Positions 17,331 to 24,179 of a stretch of 30,583 nt of DNA are shown piece by piece. The position numbers and the translations under genes are program-made. This DNA is from CALKZN01 sp050633585 (GTDB taxonomy: Bacteria; Pseudomonadota; Gammaproteobacteria; Arenicellales; Arenicellaceae): contig JBOEGT010000052.1 of NCBI GenBank assembly GCA_050633585.1, positions 1 to 30,583 of the forward strand. The letters run 5' to 3'. The notes under the pieces are model-generated. The model searched no databases. It saw only the letters and a program-made list of their open reading frames with translations, and had not been told where the DNA came from. The stretch's first letter is position 1, and each line of letters begins with the position of its first letter.

Positions 17331-17825
17331 CTATAGTTCGACTTTTTTTCTTTCTAATTCTAAACTTTCCAGCACGCCAGCGCGATCAATCAACACTCTA
17401 CCCGCTTCCACTGAATGCAATTTAGCATTAGTTCCTTGAATTTTGTCACCCACACTATATGTCAATGACCGCTTATTTTTAGACTTAATCACCGCCCGAG
17501 ACATCCCTTCTTGCTTGGCGGCGACAATCCCGTCAAGTTTGAGCCTTAACTGTGTTTTTTTTGCCTTAATCGTTTTTTTCTGCGGTTTTTTCTTCACGGC
17601 AAACAGTTTCGCTGAACGAATTCTGTTCATGTTGTAGTCAAGAGAACCAGAACTCACGCCCTTCTCAACGGTTTGACCATTAGACAAGCGATCTTCAACA
17701 CTCACGGATGCTTCTTTGACATCAAGAAACTGGCTGTAAGCCAAAGAAGTGAACAACAACAATGACATCAATGCTAGCGCAACAACACTCAACACATAAT
17801 ACTTTGGGTTCATTGTAAAAGACAT
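17331..17825 (-). CDS. gspC: Short type II secretion protein GspC (homology region only)
   Basis: GspC is a bitopic inner-membrane protein that contacts GspD and recruits substrates. This 164-residue version has an N-terminal membrane helix (about residues 8-30, YVLSVVALALMSLLLFTSLA), a basic linker (VKKKPQKKTIKAKK) and then the HR domain. The HR domain follows the family pattern: LKLDGIVAAKQEGMSRAVI, a vGD element (YSVGDKI) and a final GVLESLEL. It ends there. The C-terminal PDZ or coiled-coil domain of longer GspC proteins is absent, and no frameshift is visible that would hide it. It sits 48 bases before gspD and 18 after the upstream lipoprotein gene. The identity rests on the HR pattern plus position. 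Confidence 0.87.
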   Translation of the reverse strand: MSFTMNPKYYVLSVVALALMSLLLFTSLAYSQFLDVKEASVSVEDRLSNGQTVEKGVSSGSLDYNMNRIRSAKLFAVKKKPQKKTIKAKKTQLRLKLDGIVAAKQEGMSRAVIKSKNKRSLTYSVGDKIQGTNAKLHSVEAGRVLIDRAGVLESLELERKKVEL

Positions 17826-17843
17826 AAATCTTGTATCCCTTAC

Positions 17844-18308
17844 CTAGAAAGAAGACAATGTTTGCGTTCCAAGATAACGCCATTGATTTGCAATACGCTT
17901 ATAACGAAACACTTGAATACCTCCCAACTCAACATTGCCAGCAGCGACACTGCGATAACGTTGCTCAAATTCTGATTTAGTCGGTTCAACCTTGAATGCC
18001 GCGTTGTTTCCGTACACTAAGTTCGAGGACTCTTTATCAACATGGCAATACTTCATGCGTTCTTCGACATTCGTCAATTCACCAGCCACTAAAATAAAAT
18101 AGTTAAGGCCCTCAACATCGACAATCGAAAAAACATCTGAGCCTAATACATAATTATTGCGCTGTTGGTGGTGTGAAATACACGCATTAATACCTTGAGA
18201 AATCTCTGGCAATTGCTTATCTGTTTCGGCAACGGGTTGCTGAATAGACCCAGCACAACCCGCGAGTAATACCGTGATAAATAGCAAACATTTTTTTTGT
18301 ATATTCAT
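17844..18308 (-). CDS. Lipoprotein of unknown function heading the T2SS operon; pilotin candidate
   Basis: This 154-residue protein has a signal peptide ending in the lipobox LLAGC (lipidated Cys18), and the mature protein starts with Gly-Ser, consistent with the outer membrane. Two more cysteines (INACISHH and MKYCHVD) could form a disulfide. The rest appears to be a small alpha/beta domain with no family I can name. It lies only 18 bases before gspC on the same strand and is probably the first gene of the gsp operon; a GGAG lies four bases before its ATG. Small outer-membrane lipoproteins in this position can be pilotins (GspS or AspS types) that guide the secretin to the outer membrane. 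That role is inferred from position only; I see no clear sequence match to either pilotin family. Confidence 0.72.
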   Translation of the reverse strand: MNIQKKCLLFITVLLAGCAGSIQQPVAETDKQLPEISQGINACISHHQQRNNYVLGSDVFSIVDVEGLNYFILVAGELTNVEERMKYCHVDKESSNLVYGNNAAFKVEPTKSEFEQRYRSVAAGNVELGGIQVFRYKRIANQWRYLGTQTLSSF

Positions 18309-18369
18309 AATACTCCAACAAATTGGCTCTTCTCAGCAAGAACCAATGATTAAACAACGCCTAACCTTT

Positions 18370-18404
18370 CCTTAATTTAATATGACTATTATGCCAAACA
18401 TCAA
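18370..18404 (-). promoter_or_regulatory. Candidate promoter of the T2SS operon
   Basis: On the minus strand, TTGATG (18404-18399) and TATTAA (18382-18377) are separated by 16 bases, a reasonable sigma-70-type pair. The leader would be about 60 bases before the ATG at 18308. It shares the 171-base divergent gap with the plus-strand gene at 18480. No operator is obvious. Confidence 0.35.
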
Positions 18405-18420
18405 TCAATAAAGTAACCAA

Positions 18421-18451
18421 TTGATAAATAAACACTTCCTAAAATTATAAC
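18421..18451 (+). promoter_or_regulatory. Candidate promoter of the 110-residue gene
   Basis: TTGATA (18421-18426) and TATAAC (18446-18451) each match the sigma-70 consensus at five of six positions, but their spacing is 19 bases, two longer than ideal. The start codon at 18480 would be about 20 bases after the expected transcript start. Confidence 0.4.
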
Positions 18452-18479
18452 ACTGCTTGAAGTCCTTACTTTAAAAGAC

Positions 18480-18812
18480 ATGAGTACAAGCGAGACCCCT
18501 ATGCCATCGGAGACACTGACCGTCACTAACGAGGCTATTGTCACAAGAGGCGATACTAATGCAGGACGCCCCCTACGACAATCTTATTTGATTGAACAAT
18601 TAACCGTTTTTGAAGATAAGCTCACGCATTTTCTGGCCGCTCAGCGGTTTTATGATCAGGCGATTAGGGCGATGACGGCTCCTGACTATGACGATGAGTC
18701 CTCGGCTAAACAGTGGCATTTGGGTTTGTTTTTGACTCAGCAGTGGATTAACGATCAAGGGCAACAACTGATGACTGACCTTAGTGTGATTCAGCACACT
18801 GTTAGGAATTGA
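18480..18812 (+). CDS. Hypothetical 110-residue protein
   Basis: I do not recognise this family. The protein is soluble-looking, with no signal peptide or membrane segment. A Ser/Thr-rich N-terminus (about 25 residues) is followed by mostly helical, Gln-rich sequence (SYLIEQLTVFEDKLTHFLAA, then KQWHLGLFLTQQWINDQGQ). The main reason to believe it is coding is the second copy of its 3' end 192 bases downstream: of six base differences over the shared coding part, four are silent and two are conservative (Ile/Leu, Val/Ala). An alternative ATG at 18501 would remove seven residues and has GAG upstream. It is divergent from the T2SS operon and has its own promoter candidate and terminator. Function unknown. 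Confidence 0.65.
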   Translation: MSTSETPMPSETLTVTNEAIVTRGDTNAGRPLRQSYLIEQLTVFEDKLTHFLAAQRFYDQAIRAMTAPDYDDESSAKQWHLGLFLTQQWINDQGQQLMTDLSVIQHTVRN

Positions 18813-18860
18813 CTACTCAATGAATACAACAAAGCCTTGCACCGCAGGGCTTTAGGTTAA
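18704..18860 (+). repeat. Direct repeat, copy 1 (gene 3' end plus terminator)
   Basis: This 157-base segment recurs 192 bases downstream without insertions or deletions. It covers the last 36 codons of the 110-residue gene, the stop codon, and the following hairpin. About 13 positions differ between the copies: six in the 109-base coding part and seven in the 48-base tail. Confidence 0.9.
18831..18853 (+). terminator. Rho-independent-type hairpin after the 110-residue gene
   Basis: The sequence AAAGCCTTGC, a three-base loop, then GCAGGGCTTT forms a ten-pair stem with one wobble pair, 18 bases after the stop codon. The A and T runs at its ends let it work in either direction, although the T-run is short. 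Confidence 0.75.
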
Positions 18861-18895
18861 AGGCTCTTGGAATGGGTGTCCGCGTTATTTCGCTT

Positions 18896-19004
18896 GGCTA
18901 AACAGTGGCATTTGGGTTTGTTTCTGACTCAGCAATGGCTTAACGATCAAGGGCAACAGCTGATGACTGACCTTAGTGTGATTCAGCACACCGCTAGGAA
19001 TTGA
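18896..19004 (+). pseudogene. Truncated paralogue of the 110-residue gene (3' end only)
   Basis: The frame encodes the last 36 residues of the neighbouring protein with two conservative changes, and ends at an equivalent TGA. The 5' two-thirds is missing. The frame is open back to 18861, and a GTG at 18876 could start a 42-residue peptide, so weak expression is not excluded. I read it as the remnant of a once complete tandem paralogue, because most of the changes within it are silent. Confidence 0.7.
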
Positions 19005-19022
19005 CGATTCAATGAATACAAC

Positions 19023-19045
19023 AAAGCCCTGCTTCGCAGGGCTTT
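19023..19045. terminator. Bidirectional terminator between convergent transcripts
   Basis: A perfect ten-pair stem (AAAGCCCTGC, loop TTC, GCAGGGCTTT) forms the second copy of the hairpin. It lies 72 bases beyond the end of the minus-strand acidic gene and can terminate both that operon and any plus-strand transcript. On the minus strand the sequence after the stem is also T-rich (TTTGTTGTATT). Confidence 0.8.
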
Positions 19046-19116
19046 GGTTTAACTAAATAAAGAGCTTTGACCCCTTAAGATTCCCTAAGATTCAAAACCG
19101 TGGGCACATCATTCGA

Positions 19117-19569
19117 CTAAGCATCATTTATTGAGAACTTAATTATTAAATTTTCTGCCTCTTTCTCATCATCCTCGTCATGGTTTAGCTCATCAATAAT
19201 ATAAGTCTTATAATAGGTTAAAAACTCTATTATTGATTGTCTTTGAGAGCCATCAAATATACTGACATCAACATCTCGCAAATAATTCATTAAGCTGATA
19301 AAGCATACAACATCAAATAAATCTGGATAATCTATCAAATTTATCAAATATGCTTGCAAATAATATTTGGCACCATCCTCTGAAAAGAAATGAATAATTT
19401 CCCCATACGAAATTAAATTCTCATATTTAATGTTATGCCAGTATACAGGTTTTGATTTCCCCCTATCCTCATAATCATAATCATTAACAGCCATCTGAAA
19501 ATCATAACTATCAGGATAACCAACAGAAGAAAATGACTTTTCAATGCTTGCTTTTAGTTTTTGCTTCAT
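19117..19569 (-). CDS. Small acidic protein, probable immunity protein to the RHS tip
   Basis: This 150-residue acidic protein has no signal peptide. It contains IIHFFSEDGAKYYLQAYLIN, which reminds me of the DUF6714 family (a small domain with an FLxPEAxxYYLPAYL-like core, found near toxins); this is from memory and untested. The C-terminus has an Asp/Glu cluster (NHDEDDEKEAENL), which would suit binding to the very basic RHS tip. Its ATG overlaps the RHS TGA (ATGA, 19569-19566), so its translation is tied to the toxin. A TTG at 19581, seven bases after AAGGA, would add four residues and is also possible. Base composition is low in GC (about 25-32% in lines I counted) compared with about 48% in the RHS core. 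The position directly after an RHS tip is the standard place for an immunity gene. Confidence 0.75.
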   Translation of the reverse strand: MKQKLKASIEKSFSSVGYPDSYDFQMAVNDYDYEDRGKSKPVYWHNIKYENLISYGEIIHFFSEDGAKYYLQAYLINLIDYPDLFDVVCFISLMNYLRDVDVSIFDGSQRQSIIEFLTYYKTYIIDELNHDEDDEKEAENLIIKFSINDA

Positions 19570-22500
19570 TTTTGACAACAATTATTCCTTTTTAACTTTT
19601 TATCGCAATTTCTTATAGCATCACGCTTATCTCGAATAGCTTTTTCATGACCATCTTTATTTGGATCTTTTTTTCTACCCAACTTATTGTAACAAGCCTT
19701 AACCATTTTCCTTAAACTAATACAAAATTGATGTTGATGCTTTTTCCACCTTAAGTTGTGGCATGAATCATTGCCTTTGCATGTCGTCTTTCCTCTATCA
19801 CATATTTCATGCATGTAATAGTTAAGTGCTCTGCATTTTTGCTCACGGCAAGTTTTATTTTTTTTACACTGTTTATTAATTGCCTTGCCAATTTCTCGAA
19901 AAAGCTTTCTTCTTAAACCATCATCATCAAAACTATTTAAAGGGTCGGAACTAACATAACCAAACCGATTAAATCCCCCATCCATACCAATAGGATCACT
20001 GGTAATGTACCTTCCCAACTGCGGACTATAGAAACGGTTCCAATTGTAGTACAAGTCAGTCTCTTTATCATGATACTGGCCTGCAAACCTTAAGGGTTGT
20101 TCGACTTGTGTGTTCGTTTCGCTAATCATACCAAACACATCATACTCACCTTGCCAGACGGTTGCACCACTAATTTGCACCAATTGTTGTGGCGTGCCTA
20201 GATGGTCGTTTTGGTAGTAGCTGAACTCATATGTGGTGATTGCTCCTGTGCTTGCTTTTGGTGTTTTTAAGTAAACCGGATCAGTGGTGAATAAGCCATT
20301 GGGTTGGTAGCCATAGCTTCGGATGAGTTCGCCTTCTTGGGTGTATTCACCTGCTAAACCAACGCCTGTGTCGTCATAAAGGAAGTATGTGGTTTCGCCA
20401 TTGACGGTTTTTGAGATTCTGCGCCCTTGTGGATCGTATTGGTAATCTCCCAGTGTGGCTGCTGTCGCTGCATCGCCCTTTTCAATGCTTTGCACTCGGC
20501 CATAGCTGTTGTAGGTGAAGCCTAGGTTTTCTGCACTGTTGGGCGTGGTGCTGGTGTCTGTGTTTGAGGTCACGGCGCCGTTAGCATCATATTCCAATGT
20601 GTTATTCGTGATCACTGCATTCAGTGTTGTTTGGATGCTGGTGAGTTCTTGTTGATCATTGTAGCCATACACAAAGCTAGTTTCTTCATTGCCGATGGTT
20701 GTGTCTCTGGTGAGTCGGTTGCTGTTTTGATCATACGAATAGCGTTGGTCACCAAATTGATTCGGTTGTTGAGCGTTGGTGAGTCGATACACTCTGTCGT
20801 AGCTATAGGTGAATGAGCTAGTTGCTTGCGCGCCTAGCTTGGTGGTTTTTTCAGTGATGTTGCCTACCGGATCAAATTGATAGCCATAGTCCATTTTTGG
20901 GTTGTTGGCATTGTCGTTGACTAGGATTCTGGCCAGTCGGGCTAAACCATCATATTCATGCTGGCGTGTGGTGCCACCTGGGTAGGTGATGCGTGCCGGT
21001 AGATTCCCCTCATAGTCATTCACCAAGATGCTGCCCGCATTTTGGATGGCGATTTGACTGAGCTTTCCTGCACCATCGTAAGAATAGCTAGTGAGATTGT
21101 CTTCGGCATCGGTTTTAGCTTTGACTTGGCTATTGGCGTGATAGCTGGTTTTTAAGGTTTTGCTAACGCTTGTTTGCGTTGCGCCTGTTGAGTTGCCAGT
21201 TGCATCGAGCGTTTGGAACTGCGTGGTTTGCTCAATTAAACGGCCTAGGCTGTCATATTGATAGCTGGCACTCGTGAACTGATCGGCATAGCTGGTCGGT
21301 AAATCGGTGTTGTCATAGCGGTAGTTGATCACCCTGTCCGCTTGGCTGCCGTCTTTCACTGGGGCACTGGCGGGCGTGTTGCTTTGGGTGATGACTCTTC
21401 CGTCATCATCTAATGTGTAGATCGCCACATTGCCTTTGTAGTCGATGGTTTGAACCAGATTGTTGTCTTGGTCGTAACCATAGGTTTGACGTTCTATGAT
21501 GGGACCAACCGTTTGTGCTGGTCTGGTTTCCGTGACTTTATTGTTGTTTTGATCAAAGCCGTAATAGGTGCTGTGCCCTAGCCCGTCGGTGACTTTGATC
21601 AAATTGCCGCGATTGTCATAGTCATAGCGAACCGTTTCGTTTTCGGCATTGGTGCTGTTTTGGAGTTCACCATGCACATTGTATTCATAACGCGTGATAT
21701 TGCCATTGGCATCGGTCACCGCTTGGCGTTCGCTGCGCTTGGTGTAGGTGGTTTGTGTGGTGCTAAACAGATTGTCGTTTTTGCCTTCGGCTGATTGCAC
21801 CGATTGTGTGACTGCTCGATTGCGCTTATCGTATTCGTAAATGATTTTATTGTTCGGAGTGACAACACTTTCTATACGTCTGCCAGCCAGTTCATCGCCT
21901 TTTTCATAGGTCATGTGGGTTTGGTTGCCCACGCCATCGGTCACTTCAATCAAACGAGCCGCTCTATCATAGCGATAACTGGTCACTTGGTTCGATTCAT
22001 CTTTATCACTCAAGATCAATCCATCCATGCGGTAACTCATGCTGCGCACATTGCCGGCATTGTCGATGGTGGTGATCAGATTGTTTCTAGAATCGTATGC
22101 ATTGGTGGTGATTCGCCCTTCAGCATCGGTCACTTTGGTGAGTCTGTGGATACTGTCGTATTCAAAGCGGGTCACAAAGCCTAGTGGTGAGGTTTCAGTG
22201 AGCTTGTTGCCGTGGTTATCATAGGTGTATTGCCAGGTTTTGCCACGCCCATCAATCATGGTTTGATATTGGCCCATGGCATTGTGGTTTTGATACTGCA
22301 TGACGTTACCATTGCCATCTGTGTATTTAGTCAGATTGCCTGATGCATCATATTCATAGCGCATTTCAACGGTGTCAGCCGTGGAACCATCTGGATTGGT
22401 TCGGCCTAGATAGCGCTCAAGTGTCACTTGACCATATTGGTCATAGACATATTCCATGATGCGTTCATCATCACTGCCAAAACCTTCAACAGTTTTGATA

Positions 22501-24173
22501 CGGTTGCCCTTGGCATCATATTCATGTTGGGTTTGCACACCGATTTCATCTACTTCCACTGTGGGGAAGTTGAACTGCGGGAGGTATTCATAGCGCACGG
22601 TGCTGCCATCTGGCAAGGTGCGTGATTCAATCGCTTCAAAACGTGTGTATTTGGTGGTGGTTTTGTTGCCATAGGCATCGGTGGACACGGCGGTACGATT
22701 GCTACGAATGCGTTTGCCTGCCAATAAACCGCCTTTAAATTGCAATTTGGTTTGACCGTCGAGGTCAAACTGGCGTTCACGTTCAAAGCCATCACTATCG
22801 GTTTCTATTAGTGTGTAGGTTTTGCTGTCTGGATCATAAAAATATTGATAGCGTTGACGCTTGCCATCGGGGTAGACTTTTTCAGTGTGCAGCAACATGG
22901 ATTGAACAGCGACATTGCTCACCGAAGCGGAAGCGCTGCCACCACCACTTCCTCCGCCACTGCTGCGTGCACTAAAGGCGGCGGTGGCATTGGCATCACC
23001 GATGGTGGTGATACTCCCATTACTATTGGCAATCGCCACATAGCCCCCGCCGCTCATTTGGTAGTTGTAGCGAAAGGTTTGGTTTTCGGGGTCTGTTTTT
23101 TGGGTCAATACCGTGTTGTTGCCCACCAATTCATAATCATATTGCCAATCGTGGCCGCGTGTGGTGGTCACAGTCTTTAAATAGTTACCATCCCAGCCGT
23201 AACTCACACGTCGCCCAGTGTAGTCTTCCACACGCACGGGTTTGTTGCCCTGGTAACTGTAAGTCAATACAACGCGACCTAGATGATCTTTGTATTGCGC
23301 GATATAGCCTTCAGCATTGCGAACGAGGTTGATGGTGACATTGTTTTTATCTCCTGAGCGAATGGCCTTGCCTTCATTATCATAATCGACCCAATCGCCT
23401 TTACGGTTGCTCCAACGATAGCCTGTGTCAGTTTCAGTAATGCGTAAATCAGCGCCATTATGTTGATACTCAAAATAGTCACTACCGGGCTTTTTAACGT
23501 AGACAAAGTCATTGCGATCGATGTATTTAGCCCCCCCGGAAGCAATCGATGCTTTGGGCGCACCGCTGGTGATGCTATTCACCGATGCTCCGCCGCCGCT
23601 ACCACTGTTACCGTTGATCGAACTGCTGGCAACAAAATCGTACGTCGCTAAATCGCGATCGAGAAACACCAGATCATGCCATTGGCGATGAAATTGCCAC
23701 ACTCCCAGACTAGCTGTAGGCTCATTAATAGATTGGGCACTCGCTGAGCCGCTTGAACTTCCGCCGCTGCCGCCACTACGCCCTGTCGATGAACGAAAGC
23801 CACTGCCTGCTCGCCCACGCAAACTATTTCCTGTGAATCCGCGGGTCGCGCCACTCACGCCGACATACAGAATATTGCCATCTGCATCGGCCGCACGTTG
23901 TTTGACGACACGGTAATAGCGATTCACTGAAATATAACCACCCAAGACCTTAACCCGCATGTCTTCCACCATTTCTTCATGCGTCGCTTTGGTGTAGTTA
24001 TTGGTTTCATAAACCGTTTTTGACTCATAGGCCGTTGAGGCAGTGATTACAGTCAATGCCATCAGTCCAATAAGGCGCATTGTTTTTCCCATAAGGTGTT
24101 TCATATAACGAACCTGTGTGTTTGTCATCAACATTGATTGTGTTGCTTGATGTGTATGTTGCTTAATTTTCAT
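19566..24173 (-). CDS. Secreted RHS/YD-repeat protein with C-terminal toxin-like tip
   Basis: This 1535-residue RHS protein should form the hollow YD-repeat shell that encloses a C-terminal effector. A Sec-type signal, MRLIGLMALTVITASTA, lies at residues 32-48. Translation may therefore begin at Met24 (24104, with AGG about eight bases upstream) rather than at the listed ATG. Residues 72-330 form an N-terminal region (VKVLGGYISVNRYYR, then YRWSNRKGDWVDYDNEGKA) interrupted by Gly/Ser-rich stretches at about 118-148 and 183-214; a third stretch lies at 403-419. Dozens of YD repeats follow (YEYDASGNLTKYTDGNGN is one). The core ends with LYYNWNRFYSPQLGRYITSD, PIGMDGG and FDDDGL (about 1374-1420), the conserved RHS cleavage/core motif. 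The last 115 residues are the variable tip. No PAAR, VgrG-binding or Tc-type domain is present. It starts six bases after the giant gene and overlaps the next gene. Confidence 0.93.
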   Translation of the reverse strand: MKIKQHTHQATQSMLMTNTQVRYMKHLMGKTMRLIGLMALTVITASTAYESKTVYETNNYTKATHEEMVEDMRVKVLGGYISVNRYYRVVKQRAADADGNILYVGVSGATRGFTGNSLRGRAGSGFRSSTGRSGGSGGSSSGSASAQSINEPTASLGVWQFHRQWHDLVFLDRDLATYDFVASSSINGNSGSGGGASVNSITSGAPKASIASGGAKYIDRNDFVYVKKPGSDYFEYQHNGADLRITETDTGYRWSNRKGDWVDYDNEGKAIRSGDKNNVTINLVRNAEGYIAQYKDHLGRVVLTYSYQGNKPVRVEDYTGRRVSYGWDGNYLKTVTTTRGHDWQYDYELVGNNTVLTQKTDPENQTFRYNYQMSGGGYVAIANSNGSITTIGDANATAAFSARSSGGGSGGGSASASVSNVAVQSMLLHTEKVYPDGKRQRYQYFYDPDSKTYTLIETDSDGFERERQFDLDGQTKLQFKGGLLAGKRIRSNRTAVSTDAYGNKTTTKYTRFEAIESRTLPDGSTVRYEYLPQFNFPTVEVDEIGVQTQHEYDAKGNRIKTVEGFGSDDERIMEYVYDQYGQVTLERYLGRTNPDGSTADTVEMRYEYDASGNLTKYTDGNGNVMQYQNHNAMGQYQTMIDGRGKTWQYTYDNHGNKLTETSPLGFVTRFEYDSIHRLTKVTDAEGRITTNAYDSRNNLITTIDNAGNVRSMSYRMDGLILSDKDESNQVTSYRYDRAARLIEVTDGVGNQTHMTYEKGDELAGRRIESVVTPNNKIIYEYDKRNRAVTQSVQSAEGKNDNLFSTTQTTYTKRSERQAVTDANGNITRYEYNVHGELQNSTNAENETVRYDYDNRGNLIKVTDGLGHSTYYGFDQNNNKVTETRPAQTVGPIIERQTYGYDQDNNLVQTIDYKGNVAIYTLDDDGRVITQSNTPASAPVKDGSQADRVINYRYDNTDLPTSYADQFTSASYQYDSLGRLIEQTTQFQTLDATGNSTGATQTSVSKTLKTSYHANSQVKAKTDAEDNLTSYSYDGAGKLSQIAIQNAGSILVNDYEGNLPARITYPGGTTRQHEYDGLARLARILVNDNANNPKMDYGYQFDPVGNITEKTTKLGAQATSSFTYSYDRVYRLTNAQQPNQFGDQRYSYDQNSNRLTRDTTIGNEETSFVYGYNDQQELTSIQTTLNAVITNNTLEYDANGAVTSNTDTSTTPNSAENLGFTYNSYGRVQSIEKGDAATAATLGDYQYDPQGRRISKTVNGETTYFLYDDTGVGLAGEYTQEGELIRSYGYQPNGLFTTDPVYLKTPKASTGAITTYEFSYYQNDHLGTPQQLVQISGATVWQGEYDVFGMISETNTQVEQPLRFAGQYHDKETDLYYNWNRFYSPQLGRYITSDPIGMDGGFNRFGYVSSDPLNSFDDDGLRRKLFREIGKAINKQCKKNKTCREQKCRALNYYMHEICDRGKTTCKGNDSCHNLRWKKHQHQFCISLRKMVKACYNKLGRKKDPNKDGHEKAIRDKRDAIRNCDKKLKRNNCCQK
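19569..19913 (-). other. Variable C-terminal tip of the RHS protein (candidate toxin domain)
   Basis: These 115 residues follow the conserved core ending in DDDGL. They contain 11 cysteines and are strongly basic (many Lys and Arg). Histidines lie in YYMHEIC, SCHNLRW, KKHQHQFC and DGHEKAI, and the tip ends in a helical, charged stretch with GHEKAIRDKRDAIRNC. I cannot name the domain. GC is about a third over the lines I counted, against about 48% in the core, which fits a swapped module. The activity is unknown; candidates include a metal- or disulfide-stabilised nuclease or a phospholipase-like fold. Confidence 0.7.
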
Positions 24174-24179
24174 GAGTCT

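Larger units (their letters stand above)
18896..19052 (+). repeat. Direct repeat, copy 2 (diverged)
   Basis: This is the second copy of the segment at 18704-18860, offset by exactly 192 bases. A 35-base unique spacer (18861-18895) separates the copies. Confidence 0.9.

Noticed and set aside
18831..19045. Integron attC-like sites formed by the two similar hairpins
   Set aside because: No R/L box core sequences (GTTRRRY or RYYYAAC pairs) and no integrase; the hairpins are better explained as terminators copied with the gene end.
21795..22184. 129-codon plus-strand open frame inside the RHS gene
   Set aside because: A shadow of the YD-repeat coding sequence; several similar antisense frames occur along the gene because of its repetitive codons.
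20000..22500. DNA tandem repeats in the RHS core as a separate repeat element
   Set aside because: The periodicity reflects degenerate YD peptide repeats; the DNA copies are too diverged to form a repeat array.
19566..24173. T6SS-type (PAAR) RHS effector or TcB/TcC toxin component
   Set aside because: No PAAR, VgrG, SpvB or TcdB-like domain in the protein and no such gene beside it; a Sec signal is present instead.
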